Part shown: piece by piece, positions 40,495 through 52,212 of the stretch
Layout: each line of letters begins with the position of its first letter
How positions within the stretch are numbered: position 1 is the first letter of the stretch
DNA from: Cryptomeria japonica
Lineage: Eukaryota; Streptophyta; Pinopsida; Cupressales; Cupressaceae
Length of the DNA: 64,000 nucleotides
Assembly (NCBI RefSeq): GCF_030272615.1
Contig: NC_081412.1
Location: forward strand, 672,895,823-672,959,822
Direction of reading: 5' to 3'
Translations under genes and position numbers: made by a program
The notes under the pieces: generated by a model
Seen by the model: the letters and a program-made list of their open reading frames with translations, nothing else
Told to the model about the DNA's origin: nothing
Databases searched by the model: none

Positions 40495-40975
40495 TTTAAA
40501 AGTTTATACTAATGCTGATTGGGCAGGCAACATTGATGACAGAAAAAGCACGAGTGGAGGAGCTTTCTTTTTAGGAGAAAGACTAGTAAGTTGGCTTAGC
40601 AAGAAACAAGGATGTGTTTCACAGTCAACAACAGAAGCTGAATATGTTGCTGCAACAATAAATTGTACCAACATAGCATGGATCAAACAACTGTTGGATG
40701 GTATAAATGAGAAAGTTACTGAGCTAGTAACTATATTCTGTGACAATACTAGTGCCATTAACATTTCAAAGAATCCTGTTATGCACTCTAAGACGAAACA
40801 CATCTCTATCAAATATCATTATCATAGAGAAGAAGCTCAAGAGAAGAAAGTGATGTTGGAGTATGTTAGCACAAAGGAACAAATAGCAGATATCTTCACC
40901 AAGCCACTGCCGAGGGACACTTTTGAGTATCTCAGAAGTAAGTTAGGTGTCCTACCCCTATCTTCCATTCACTGA
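40485..40975 (+). pseudogene. Copia-B RNase H
   Basis: Reading frame shifted by one from RT: LKVYTNADWAGNIDDRKST (Asp), STTEAEYVAATINC (Glu), FCDNTSAINISKN (Asp), HSKTKHISIKYH, KEQIADIFTKPLP, YLRSKLGVLPLSSIH before the stop. All expected acidic residues are present and no stop lies inside. It ends at 40975. Confidence 0.88.
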
Positions 40976-41359
40976 CCGAGTTCGGTGAAAGCATCAATTT
41001 GATGACTCTACAGAATATCTTTTAGGAGTTGATGCTGATTTACACACTTTAGGAGGTTTTCTAAAGGTGTACAGGAAACAATACAGGAAATAGTAATTGA
41101 AGACAAAATGCTCTGACCGAGACTAAGTTGATACATCACAACAGGAAATCACTTCATACAAGAAGAAATTATGTTTTAGTTCTTTACTTTTTGGAATTGT
41201 TGTCAAAGGGGTAGAAGACTAAAGAAAAGAAAGACTGAGAAAAGAGAAGTATAATATATGGGGGAGAAGACTGATGAGAGGGGGAGAGCATTTTAGCATT
41301 TCAGAATATCACATCAATTCAAATCAATTGGTTTTGCCATCAATGCCGAAGGGGGAGAT
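40976..41359 (+). promoter_or_regulatory. Copia-B 3' untranslated region with polypurine tracts
   Basis: Purine tracts: CAAAGGGGTAGAAG (about 41203), TGGGGGAGAAG (about 41260), GAGAGGGGGAGAG (about 41276) and CCGAAGGGGGAGAT at 41346-41359 adjoining the 3' LTR. Only the last is in the primer position. No gene. Confidence 0.8.
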
Positions 41360-42832
41360 TATTGGCATTTCAATAAGGATATTGAGAAGGTTGTTGATGA
41401 TTATGGATATAACTGATTAAGGATGATTTACTGTCTTAATATTATTATTTTTTCATTGATGTCAAGATATTGATTTTCTAAATCAGTATGATGTTGCGAT
41501 ATCTTGAGAAGTATGATTTGATGAGTATAAAGGTGTCGATAAAAGACACAGAAATAATATGATTAATAAGGGGATGAATAAGTTATTCAATGGGCAACTA
41601 TTACCGAGTTAGACAATGATGAGATCATGATGTTTAGATTATTTTGATATCATACATATGTTATTTATTGTAAGGTTAATACTATACTATGTTATCGAGC
41701 AAAGAACCTAGTCGGTAAACCGTAAGGTTATCGCTATCGGTTAATGAAGACAAAGTGTCTACCGAGTAAAGGTTAGTATTTACAGAGTTGTAACTGAGTT
41801 GTAATAGAATGCATCAAATGGTTACATGCATTATTTAATGAAGGGGACTGATGAGCTGGAACTAATTAAATGATTGGTATGCCATGCATAGAGTTTGTTA
41901 AAGAATCTATGGCAAAGGAAAATCGGCATGAAGATCTAGAGTGTAGATTGAACCGCATAACCTAGCACAAGTTCCAAGAAATGTATGCAAGTTCCAAGGT
42001 AGGGTAAAACATTTGTTAGATCGAAGAATACATTGAACCTGGTCAAAGTTTGAAGATCTAATGGCTATGATTGATCATGGGAAATGTGATCAAGGAGATT
42101 AAGCATTTGGCAATTGTTTATAAATAGGGAACTATTGATAAACAATGTATGCAGGCAAGTGTATGCACAAGGATGCTACATAGTAATTACCGAGCATGGA
42201 AGCTTGAAGAACTATTTGTATAATAAAGTATAGAGCCCAGCAGATGGACAAGATTAGTTCTATGTCTAGATTGTATTGAGCAAATAAGAATCTGCTTTAG
42301 CATTTTAGATGTGAAGTTGCAAATAGATTTTTATTACTGTTATTTTGTGAAGTGACAGAAAATCTCTTAACCTCGTGGACTTAACAGTCTTATTTGTAAA
42401 ACCCTCTAGCAAGGTGACATTCTGATTGAGTGTTTGAAATCCTTTAACAAGGTCACTTCTAACAAGGTGAAGATCCTAATAGATCTGAGGGAAATCCCTT
42501 AACCGGGTCACAACTAGTAATGTGTTTGTAATCTTTAACAGGATTTGCTTTTAACCGAGCATAGTCTAGAAGAGTATATTTCTTAGTGGGTCCGAAATCC
42601 CACTGTGGTTTTTCCCTATTTGGTTTTCCACATTAAATCTGGTGTTATGAGGTTTATGATGTTTATATGCTTTAGAGTTTGCATGTTTAACAATTTTGGT
42701 TATATCACTAAAGTATGTGTTACCGAGGTTGAATCTGATGTTTTTATGGAAGATTAAGTTTGTATGATTCACCCCCCCCTCTCATCTTATCAGCTTGGCA
42801 TCTGTACTTAACATTAAGTATCAGAACTATCA
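41360..42832 (+). repeat. Copia-B 3' LTR (about 1473 bp)
   Basis: It begins TATTGGCATTTCAATAAGG (TG changed to TA) after the polypurine tract and ends ATCAGAACTATCA beside CCATC. It is co-linear with the 5' LTR from 35150 on, including the AACAAGGT repeats and the C-run block at about 42770. Confidence 0.93.
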
Positions 42833-44387
42833 CCATCTTCCTCATTTTCCAAAAAAGAAACATCTGGATGTAATGTCACAACCCATCGAGGAAAAGTCAC
42901 CTTGCAAGGCGTACCATCCAAGACCACAACATCATCATTCACCAAGAATAAGTATGAGCTTGTAGATCAGTTAGGGAAGATGCCCACCCTCATATCTATC
43001 CTTGAGATTATACGCATATCCCCTTCACACAAAGCTATTCTTGATAAAACTTTGAGAGAGACCTCTGTACCCACTGATCTTAACATGGACCAATTTCAAG
43101 CCATGGTGGGATACCTTTCTATTCGACATATCTTGACATTAACAGAATATGATGATGCATCTATAACCCAACCTCATAATGCACCTCTACATATTGAAGC
43201 CTTTATCCATAAAAACCAAACTCATGAGTCTTGATAGATGGACGAGAAGGTCTAAACATTGGTACATTGAACACTATTAAACAATTGGGATATTTTGAAA
43301 AGGCTATTAATCCTACACATGAAATCACCATAAAAAGCATATGATGACTAAGAATGCTCATCCAAGGGCACACTCACCTTACCTTTAAGAATACGACCGA
43401 TCATGAGGGATGTGGTTTTTCAAGTCCTTGATCTAGATCTCACATACAATACACTCTTGGCACACCCATGGATTCATGAAATGAGAGCTATTCCTTCTAT
43501 ATATCATTAATGTATCAAGTTCCCACACAATAGAGTTGAAGTGACCATTAATGGTGATTGGAATCCATTCATATATTGCAATAACCTACTGCCAAAATTG
43601 AAAACAATAATACCAATTAATAGAGAAGCAACTCCACCATCAACATATGTGGATCCTGAATCATTAAAACCTTCTACATCAAAACAAGAGGAGCTAAACG
43701 AAAAATTCAAGGTTAAAGACATGGGATGTGGTGAATATATCTTCCATGTTGATCAACTCCCACTATCTAAGACATCTAGTCGATAGGAACAACCTACAAA
43801 TAATTTGCAATATCATGGAATCGGGTATGAAGCGCCTAGTGTTGTGGCTACTAATTCTGAATGCAAAACTCCTCTAGTGGTGCAAGCAACCCTTGATATC
43901 AATAGTCCTAAGAGTGGTTCCAAAAAAGAATACGTTGAATATATCGCCAACCCTCTTGAGAACTCATATAGCCTTACTATTTCATCTGCTCATTCCATTT
44001 ACACTCCTCTCCTAGAGGTGGATCAACAAGAATAACAAAAGCCCTTACTTATTGAGGATCAAAAATCAAGCTTTGAAAAGAAAAAAACTAAAAGTAAAAA
44101 AAAAAGATAAGTCCTTTAATCCAAATCTAAATCAAAAGCTATTGGACTCTACAAAAATCAAAGTGAAAGATAAAAACCCTACAAAGGAAAATGAACAAGA
44201 GTTGATCTCCCCTAATACCAAAATAACTGGGGGCAAAAGTTCTAAAATTTCAAGTCAAAAGATATACTTGTTGATCTTGAGTCTCCATCATGCTATCCTA
44301 CTTTCACTTCTTTTCGGATTTATAGGCCTTCATTCCTCATCCGCTTGTTCCACATATCCATCCCCTTTTAGTGATACATCACATTGA
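42833..44387 (+). pseudogene. Gypsy-2 protease region and following linker
   Basis: VTTHRGKVTLQG, YELVDQLGKMPTLISILEII and VPTDLNMDQFQAMVGYL are the usual approach to the gypsy protease. The active-site segment reads LIDGREGLNI (Asp-Gly) in a neighbouring frame at about 43235. Then come VVFQVLDLDLTYNTLLAHPW, VEVTINGDWNPF, KVKDMGCGEYIFHV and a Lys-rich linker. Frame changes occur near 43235 and 43385, with stops at 43508 and 43784. The retropepsin would cut Gag-Pol. No RT follows. Confidence 0.82.
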
Positions 44388-44786
44388 TAGACCTTTAATG
44401 GAACTTCCTCAAAGGATTTTATTGTCAAGGATGCCCAAACTTTTGTAGGTGACACGCATATGGGCCTATGTAGTTCACACATTACTAACTCTACCTTAGT
44501 TCCTTTATCGAGGATGACAATCAAGGGAGAAACACATCATTCAATCAAGAAATGTTGAAGCTACAATCGTACGATAAAACCTCACACATTTGATGTAGGT
44601 GACTTATTTCTCAGAGAAAATCCTTAAAATCAGTAAGACAAATAGATGAAAGGAAAATTTGAGCCCAATTGGCTTGGTCCTTAGGTCATTACATTAGTCT
44701 ATGGATCAAATTCATATAAGTTGTCAACACTAGATGGATAACCTTTGGAGGATCCTATCAATAGCATGCACCTTCACAAGTTTTAC
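44388..44786 (+). pseudogene. Gypsy-2 integrase C-terminal tail
   Basis: After an unplaced stretch (44388-44545), the frame HTFDVGDLFLRENP, MKGKFEPNWLGP, a stop, VITLVYGSNSYKLSTLDG, a stop, PLEDPINSMHLHKFYT matches the C-terminal tail of plant gypsy integrases. This places the end of the pol polyprotein at about 44786. RT, RNase H and integrase core (more than 2.5 kb in a complete element) are missing. Confidence 0.8.
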
Positions 44787-46559
44787 ACATAGTCCTTCAA
44801 AATATCTTAATGTTAAAAATACCAAAAAATAAAAAGAGATTAAAAAAAAAAAAGTTACTTGGTGAAAACCTGGCAAACAAGTGCCCTGTGACACAAAAAA
44901 ATCAAAAAACAATCTAAAAAAGTAAAGAGAAATAAATTTATCCAATAGTGAAAACCCCTTAAGTGGAACCCTAAGCAAGTACCATGGTGAAAACTGGGCT
45001 ACTGACGCCATGTGTAGAGACATTTCTCCTCCCTCCTTCAAGATTCAATCTTATCCTTTCACTTTGCACACACTCACAGTCTATCCATCCTTAATAAATT
45101 TATCTATCCCCATCATGGCTTATTATTGATCTACCTAAGATTGGTCAACCTCTCATAATAAACCTATCTTTTCACCCTTTCTTTCCATAATAATTCAAGT
45201 CCAATCTACAACTGGGCCAAAAATCCTAAATCTAGTGATGGAAGTGGTACCTTGAGCATCACATGTTTTGAGTAGAATCGTATTTTCATTTCTCCTTCTT
45301 TTCGCACACAATCCGCTATAAAAGATCACTTGCATCACCAATCTGCAATAAAGTATCAGTTTCATGGATTCAGTCAGTTTCAGATGAGATACAAGCAGCA
45401 CTGAGCTTTCAACAAATCAAATCTTTCAGCAGACTTTGTCAGCAACATGGTTTTCAACATTATCTATCCTTTATCAAGATGACAACTTTATGACCAAATC
45501 AAACATGTTAACATATGTGGTAAGAAATACAAATAACTTGAGGATTTCATTGTGTGTTGGTGTCAAGTCTTGGTTTTCTTTTGATTTTTTTTTTGGTGAA
45601 ATGTCTTTTAGCTTTTCCAAGACTTCTTTGACTAGAGATTATATCTTTAGGATGTCTTTGACTAGAAAGGCGAGGATGGGATAAATTCACCTATTGTGTT
45701 GTTGTCTGTGGATTGTATCTTAGTAATGCTATGACTTGTCCAAGGATATGAGGACACTATGGGTCTAGTGTGAACATGGGAATTCCTTGTTTATGACTAT
45801 CTGATCTCGATGCAAATGGGTACAATGACTTTCTGGGTCGAACATATACCTCGATTGTCATAACATAGTTACCATAATAAAGCTCAAAGATGATAAAGCA
45901 CAAGAATCTCTTTCACTTCCATATCTTCTACCTTCCATCCTCGTTTCTTGATTGACCTCCATCATCCTTCCTTGAGTCTGTCTAGCCCGTTATCATATGA
46001 CTGAGTATAATGACACCAAAAATATCTTCATTTCATCACATGTTATCTTATCTCATTCCATACATACATTTAGAGACCATAATTACTTCACATCATGTAT
46101 GCATCATGGAATAACATATCATATATAAATTTGGATTCTCATTAGGTAAATAATCATAGCATGTCATCCATCCACATATAGTACATCCATATTTGCATAA
46201 GCATATAAAAACCAAAAAGGAAAAAATATATTGCATATCATCATGTACATATTTCCATATCATAAGAATCATAACATCATTATAAGAATCATCATATAAA
46301 AACATGCATACATAAACTACATCATCATATTGAACAATATATAGGAACACATGCATATAGTTCTCACAAGGAATGAGTCATCTCATATATATATCAAAAA
46401 ATAATAAGTGTCATGATACAATGATGTCAATATCATATAAGGCTAGAAAATCACCAGAAGGTGTCTACATCATCGTACAAAAAAAATGGTACAAAAACTA
46501 GATCTAAGAGAGCTATGATGAACTCCATCCCTTGGAGCCAGCTGACCTCAAAAGGAATC
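44787..46559. other. Gypsy-2 3' untranslated sequence, no gene seen
   Basis: 44787-45060 holds short phrases that look like direct quasi-repeats (GTGAAAACC at 44865, 44947 and 44990). 45060-46020 is mixed-composition DNA without frames. 46020-46480 is AT-rich with many CATAT and ATCAT words. I see no LTR start in this stretch. Confidence 0.55.
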
Positions 46560-49192
46560 TGAGCTCTTTAAATCCCTACTCTAGGATCACCTCCCCTCTC
46601 TCCTCTGCTTGGTGGTGAAGGTGGAACCATAACCCCATCACTGGTTTCTTATCGTCTATCTTTCCCCTTGTGGTAGTCATCCTAGAACCTCTCCTAAAAC
46701 TCATATCCCTCAACTCTAGAGGAATAGTTGTGTAGTATAGATCTCTCTAGTAGGTTATGTCCTCTCATGCCCATAGGAAATATGCATATACAACCCCTAT
46801 GTCCTCAACTGCTCTCCTACCTTCCCTCAATGCCTCATTGGATCTAGTATACCTCTAGATGGCCTGATCCCTCTTCCTTTGCATCTCTGCTAGCTTTCGC
46901 CTCAATCAAGTTATGTCTCTCTTGAGATCCTCGATCTCATTAGCCTATCTTGCTGCAATCTCTTGTAACGCTAGCAACTCATCCTCCTCCTCTTCTCCAC
47001 CTTGAGAATGCTCCTTCGACCTAAATTTTACTTGTTCATCTCTCCCTAGTACTTGTCCTTGTACCTATCCACCAGCTTGTAATACCTATCCTCCTCTAAC
47101 CCTTAGTGATCTCAGTGGCCTCCCTACCTATGGATCTTGTCTCTCCAAATTGTTCTCTCCAACATCCCTTTATCCACCCTTTCCCCTTACCACCCTTCTT
47201 ATTCCTCCTTTCCTTCACCTCCTCTGCTTCCCTCCACCCCTATCATCATCATCCTCATCATCATCATCCCGCTACCATAGGCTCATCTAGATCTATCAAC
47301 CTTAGTATTGGATGTGTTGCAAAATAGACATCATACTCTACATTTGTACTAGTGTCAACCACATCCCTCAGTAGATCCCATGGCATAGGAGCCATCTAGT
47401 CAAACTATGTAATTGTAGCATCATAGGAAAAAATTAGCCCCTAGTGAGCCTACTCTCGCATTGTCTGTTGAAACTCTCTTGATCCTTGTGGCATCCTCTA
47501 TTCTAGCGCAAATTGCCTGCATACCCTATCAATGAGATGCATGTCTAGTATATAAGGCATCTACCTAATCAAATACCTACTCCTAAGAACATATAGAAGC
47601 TATGTATCATCCTCCTCCCAATCCTCACAATCAAGATAAAGTCTCCATATAACACTATCTATGTCATCCATAACTACTATCCAATAGTCCAACTTCCCAA
47701 TCCGTGGATGGGAAGTCATCATACTGTACAAGTGTGTGTAGGACTGTCCATACCCTCTCTCTCTAAAGTGAACCACTCTAGTCACTGCAATGTGCTCATA
47801 TGGTCACACTTGTAATAAAGTCACCTTGCACCCTAACCCGCAACCACCAAGATATACAAATTGGTGTAGCTTATGATACAAATATCCTAATACACATGAC
47901 CCCCATGCATATCTACTGTGTTGTGTCACCAATATATCTAGAGACCTCTCCTAGCCAATAGTCATACCTTGTGTCACCATGTTTGGACAAATGTAACCAC
48001 TAATCACTCCACCAACTATTGTTGATAGTCTACTTCCAGTAGCTAGCATAACATCCCAGCTGACATGACTTGATCTCATCTCTAGCTCTGGGTCCCTAAA
48101 AACTCATTTCAGGACATCCTTATCTCCCTCTCTATCATATGACACTATCTCATCATGGATCAATATCCTCAAGATACTATAAACATCCTCTAAAGTGACT
48201 AACATCTTGCCAATGAACAAATGAAATAGATAGGTCTTAGAGTGCCATCTCTCTTCTAAAGTAGTCAATAATCCTTTGTTTGCCTGAAGCTCGGGTAGAT
48301 ACATGATGTATCTCAATCCCATACCCTCGACAATTTCCCTCTCCTCAAAGGTCAACTCTATTTGTAACCTTTGTGTCACAAGGTATCTCTCCCGTGACTA
48401 TATCTGGGGCAAGTACTCCTTCATCCAATAAAACCAATCATGTCAATCCTAGTGGTACTCATGTCCATCATATAGTGCTACTTCTATCCTAGTGCTTATG
48501 TCTATCACATGGCATTGCATCCTAGTGTATATGTTCATCACATTTCACTTGATCCTATTTAGACGCCCTGCTTGACTGTATCCTCTCAATAGCTTATCTA
48601 GTTGACAATGTATGTTCAACACTAAATTGTTAATTCTAGCCTATCTCTTAGTTTGTTTTCCCCAGAGGCTCTGATTGAGTGTATCCTCTCAACATCTTAT
48701 CCAATCGACAATGTATGTTCATCACAGAACTATTGATTTGAGCCTACTCAGACACACACATGTTTTCACAATGCAAATGCGGTTTTCATTAACCTAGATG
48801 TTCTTGCTTGCCCTAGATGTGCATGTACATCACAGACATGCCATTGTCCTATATAGATGCACTTTTATTTCACAAACACATCATTATGACACAAGCATGC
48901 CTTCTAAACCTAGATGTGTCCATATCAAACCTAGAGGAAATTACATTAATATACGCAAACAAACCTAACCTTGACACACCTATCCTACCTAGATGTGCTT
49001 GGAATTGACCTAGAAGTGTTAGTAGTACAAAATACCAATTTCACATTTTTGGTTATCTACCCTAAAATGTATTAATGACAGTAATAAATGTAAAAAAGTG
49101 AAAAGGGGCTTCAAGGTACTTACTGGCTCACCCATGTCATTTGGTCTCTGATATCGCCAGACTCGATCGAACCTATGGACTCTATCCATCAT
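46560..49192 (-). pseudogene. Plant mobile domain (PMD) protein gene, decayed, antisense to Gypsy-2
   Basis: Exon 1 (49192-49124) reads MMDRVHRFDRVWRYQRPNDM then GEP, and ends at a donor-like GTAAGTAC. Exon 2 would begin near 48418 (EYLPQI). One frame then runs to about 47600 with stops at about 48110, 47950 and 47805: LLTTLEERWHSKTYLFHLFI, GKMLVTLEDVYSILRI, VSWDVMLATGSRLS, YEHIAVTRVVHFRERGYGQS and YWIVVMDDIDSVIWRLYLDC. This is the PMD pattern (ERW...T..FH, G.M.VTL.D...IL). Farther on come an Asp-run (about 47250) and a coil (RRKLAEMQRKRDQAI, about 46880). PMD proteins occur as nuclear host factors and as genes carried by plant transposons. This copy is dead. Confidence 0.7.
48427..49123 (-). 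other. Putative intron of the PMD pseudogene
   Basis: About 700 bases between a GTAAGTAC donor-like site (49116-49123) and an AG before GAGTACTTGCCC (48411-48418). No coding on the minus strand. The boundary is inferred from donor sequence and protein continuity only. Confidence 0.4.
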
Positions 49193-49471
49193 CGCTGACT
49201 TCTCTAACTTCTCTAAGCTCTCTCTCTACACTTTGATCTCTTAGGTGTGTTGATGCAAATGAGGATGTTTTCCTTGTGGCCCTATCTTATAGGCTACTTA
49301 ATCCTAGTCTCTTGTGTTAGTCTCTTCTTCCAGCATGACCTTCTCACCCTATCTTAGCATTCCTTTCTAGCTTTTCATTCTTATTGAGAGATTGCCTGTG
49401 ACCTTTTCAAACATATTCATACAATCTCTCGAGAGGGCATATCATTCCCATCATGGGACAAATTTATATTG

Positions 49472-50720
49472 TCGGCAATATGAAGGAATTGATTATGTGT
49501 TGCATTGATGTTTTGTCATTGATGTCAACACTAGCTATTATGATTGGTTACCGATAGACACATTTTGATTACTGGTAGAAGAATTAGTGTTACTGGCAGA
49601 AGGGACTATCAGTTGGATACTACCGACATGTTTGGATCAATGGAATATGTTTGGTTTGATGTGTTGCATGTTTCTGGAGTATGTTTTGGTCAATTGGTAT
49701 TGACTTGATGATTGGATGGTATCATACATTATAGTAAGCCTATACGAGTAAGGATTTTACCGATAGAACTTTTACTAGGAATCTTTGACAGGATGCATAA
49801 GTGGTGTTGGTTTGGCTTCTAGATGGAATTGAGGATCCAGAAGGTGATCTTTGTTCGTGCCTTGACTGATTCAAAACATCGCTTTGGCATGGTGGATATA
49901 TTTGGCTCTAGTATCTATCTAGGTTATGGATCAATATCATGTAACATGCTATTAAGTGTTCTCTAAATTTTACTAGGATGATTTATGGATTGGTTAATGT
50001 TGTTTTTGTCTACCGCCAACATGGTATATCATTGTAATGTGGACGTATGTAATGATCTTATTGTAATATCTTTTAGGTGGCCGGCCTAATTGGTTTAGGC
50101 CTTAGTGTTTGAATAAATTGATGTAAGATCTCATTGTAGATCATTGTCATGGAATAAAATGTGCGAATAATGAAAAGATAATATGCGAAGGAGATTTGGT
50201 CGATCATATGTGATCATATTTGGTTTATGTAAGAGTTCAAAGGCCTCCAGTATTGAGCTTAACCGAGATTGTAGTCAGGCATAGTAGATGCTATCATTGG
50301 CAGTTCATTCTTTTTAATTGTTGTACAATTATATTGAGGTGGTTGTAACCTCTCTATAGTCAGTGAGACTCCTTTGTATTGAGTAGTACGCTCTAGGAAG
50401 TGTTCCTTCCTACATTTGCAGGCCCCTTATTGTATCACATACTTTCTGCAAAAGTATCATCTCATTGTGGTAGGGTTCCCATCATGGTTTTTCCCTTTAT
50501 TGGTTTTTCAGGGAACAAATCATGGTGTTATGTGGTATGGTTGCATTGTGTTGATTCTTTGTTTCATACTTAAGTTTTATTGCTTATCGGTATCTATTTC
50601 TACTATTTCGGTATTCAATGTTTATGTGCTTTGGTTAAAGGTTATAAATTGGTTTGATTAATATAATCTATTGACAAATGATTCACTGCCCCTCTCAATT
50701 GTCCACCAATTATTCTAACA
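49472..50720 (+). repeat. Copia-D 5' LTR (about 1249 bp)
   Basis: Starts TGTCGGCAATATGAAGG and ends ATTATTCTAACA at the primer site. It is homologous to the Copia-C 3' LTR (15321-16568). The shared central block TGTAAGATCTCATTGTAGATC and a shared GGCCTC-GTATTGAGCTTAAC stretch fix the alignment. Confidence 0.87.
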
Positions 50721-50735
50721 ATTGGTATAAGATCT
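50721..50735 (+). promoter_or_regulatory. Copia-D primer binding site (degenerate)
   Basis: ATTGGTATAAGATCT, two changes from the Met-tRNA primer site ATTGGTATCAGAGCT of Copia-B. Confidence 0.8.
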
Positions 50736-50778
50736 TTAGTCATCTTTTGCAAAATCTTAACCACTTGAGGTAGATCCT

Positions 50779-51695
50779 ATGGTAGCTAATAATTCAAATC
50801 CATTGACAACTATTTTTAGAAGACAAATCCCTAAGCTTGATGGAACAAACTATGGGATATCAAAAATCTGAATGGAGACTCATCTTAGATGTCTTGGAAA
50901 GGATATAAACCTTATGATCTGGCATATAGCAATCCTGCTCGTGCAGACTTGGACAAAAATATTGAAAATGATTGCAGAGCTAGAGAAGCCCTATTGTGTG
51001 CACTCACTGATTAGCAAATCATGGGATTGACTGATAAATCATCTGCAAAGGTTATGTGGGATAAATTGAAAACTCTGAATGAAGGTGACACTACTATCAA
51101 AATTGCTAAACTTGATGGTTACTGGGTAAAATATGAAAACTTGAAGATGGAAGATAATGAAAGAATTGATACATTTATGGAAATAGTAAACGAGATTGTC
51201 ATGAGAATTCAATGTTGTGGAGGATCTCTGAGTGAAGATGAAATAGTTTCTAAATTTTTGAGAGCCCTACCACCAGCTTACAAGATGAAGGATATTGCAA
51301 TTAATGAAGTGATAACAATGGAAAACACTTCAGTTAACAAAGATATCCTGTTTGGGAAATTATCTTCTTTTGATCTTGTAGAATTTGGACCCTCTCGAGC
51401 TACAAAGTCTGAACCTACTTTTCATGCATCATCATCTACTGGAAAAAATGATTGGAAATCCCTATATGAAAAAGAATTGGAAGATATGAGGAAAGAGGAT
51501 GAAGAATTTGAGAAACTTGAAGCACTATTTGCTAGAAGAGTGCCTAAAGGACTGACAGGAAGTAAGTGTGAAGGAAAAGCACCTTTTAAATTTTTTGCAT
51601 GTAATAAGATGGGTCATTCTACATCTAGATGTCCTAAAAGGAATTCAAGATTTGAAGAAAGAGTTAAAAGATCTTTTAACCCTAACCATGAATAG
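50779..51695 (+). pseudogene. Copia-D gag
   Basis: Start ATG at 50779 (MVANNSNPLTTIFRRQIPKL, DGTNYGISKI, stop, METHLRCLGKDI). After a degraded stretch, a 224-codon clean frame covers SSAKVMWDKLKTLNEGDTTI, KIAKLDGYWVKYENLKM and VSKFLRALPPAYKMKDIAIN. The knuckle reads FFACNKMGHSTSRCP, with the first Cys replaced by Phe. The frame closes at 51695 (NPNHE) because of an apparent 1-base deletion; the next frame continues with RDKSCYYVDEE. Confidence 0.87.
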
Positions 51696-52212
51696 AGATA
51701 AATCATGCTACTATGTTGATGAGGAAAGAGTAAGTGATGACTCAGAGGAAGAAATGACAAGAGACTCTTCTAGTGGATCCAGCAGTGGAAAGGAATGGAT
51801 GTTCTATGCTATAAAGGAAGATGAACAAGAACTAGTTATCAAGAATGAAGAAAATGCCCTGGTAGAAAAAGTTGAAGACAAGGATGAATGGGTAATTGAT
51901 AGTGGATGCTCACATCATATGAATGGAGATAAAAGAAAATTTCTATCCTTGCAAGAATACAATGGTGATCAAGTCAGTTTTGGGGATGACAAAGAATGTA
52001 TGATCAAAGGTAGAGGTATTATTTCTATCGATGGTAAGGATAATACTGATAATATTTATAATGTAGAAGGTTTGAAGCATAATCATTTAAGTGTTGGTCA
52101 ATTGGTGGATAGGGGATTCCAACTTTAGTTCAAAGATAGAAAATACAAAATCATTAACAGAACTGGCTTGTAGATTGCAACCGGTACTCAGACTAGAGGT
52201 AATATCTTTCAC
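51690..52212 (+). pseudogene. Copia-D protease region
   Basis: Acidic gag tail (DDSEEEMTRDSSSGSSSG), then DEWVIDSGCSHHMNGDKRKF with the intact Asp-Ser-Gly, VSFGDDKECMIKGRGIISI, VEGLKHNHLSVGQLVDRGF, a stop (52126-52128), and TGTQTRGNIFHLHTSKK. It is in the same frame as the downstream integrase and RT. Confidence 0.85.

Larger units (their letters stand above)
35121..42832 (+). mobile_element. Copia-B: full-length Ty1/copia element with both LTRs and CCATC target duplication
   Basis: Structure: 5' LTR (35121-36625), primer site, gag, protease, integrase, RT, RNase H, polypurine tracts, 3' LTR (41360-42832). CCATC lies at 35116-35120 and 42833-42837; removing the element restores a Gypsy-2 frame (IGPSSSF). 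The polyprotein contains several stops, one 134-bp tandem duplication and a frameshift before RNase H, so it is not autonomous now. It is about 7.7 kb. Confidence 0.93.
29069..44786 (+). mobile_element. Gypsy-2: decayed Ty3/gypsy element, split by LTR-X and Copia-B
   Basis: Gag (29069-29507 and 34257-35120), protease (42833-44387) and an integrase tail (about 44550-44786) are in order and on one strand once the two insertions (29508-34256 and 35121-42832) are removed. Joining across both insertions restores the reading order, and each has a five-base target duplication. No RT, RNase H or integrase core is present between protease and tail. The 5' LTR is missing at 29069. Protein similarity shows Gypsy-1 is the same family. 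Confidence 0.85.

Noticed and set aside
46093-46356. 87-codon minus-strand frame rich in Tyr, Met and Asp
   Set aside because: AT-rich repetitive CATAT/ATCAT sequence with no domain and no connection to the neighbouring frames.
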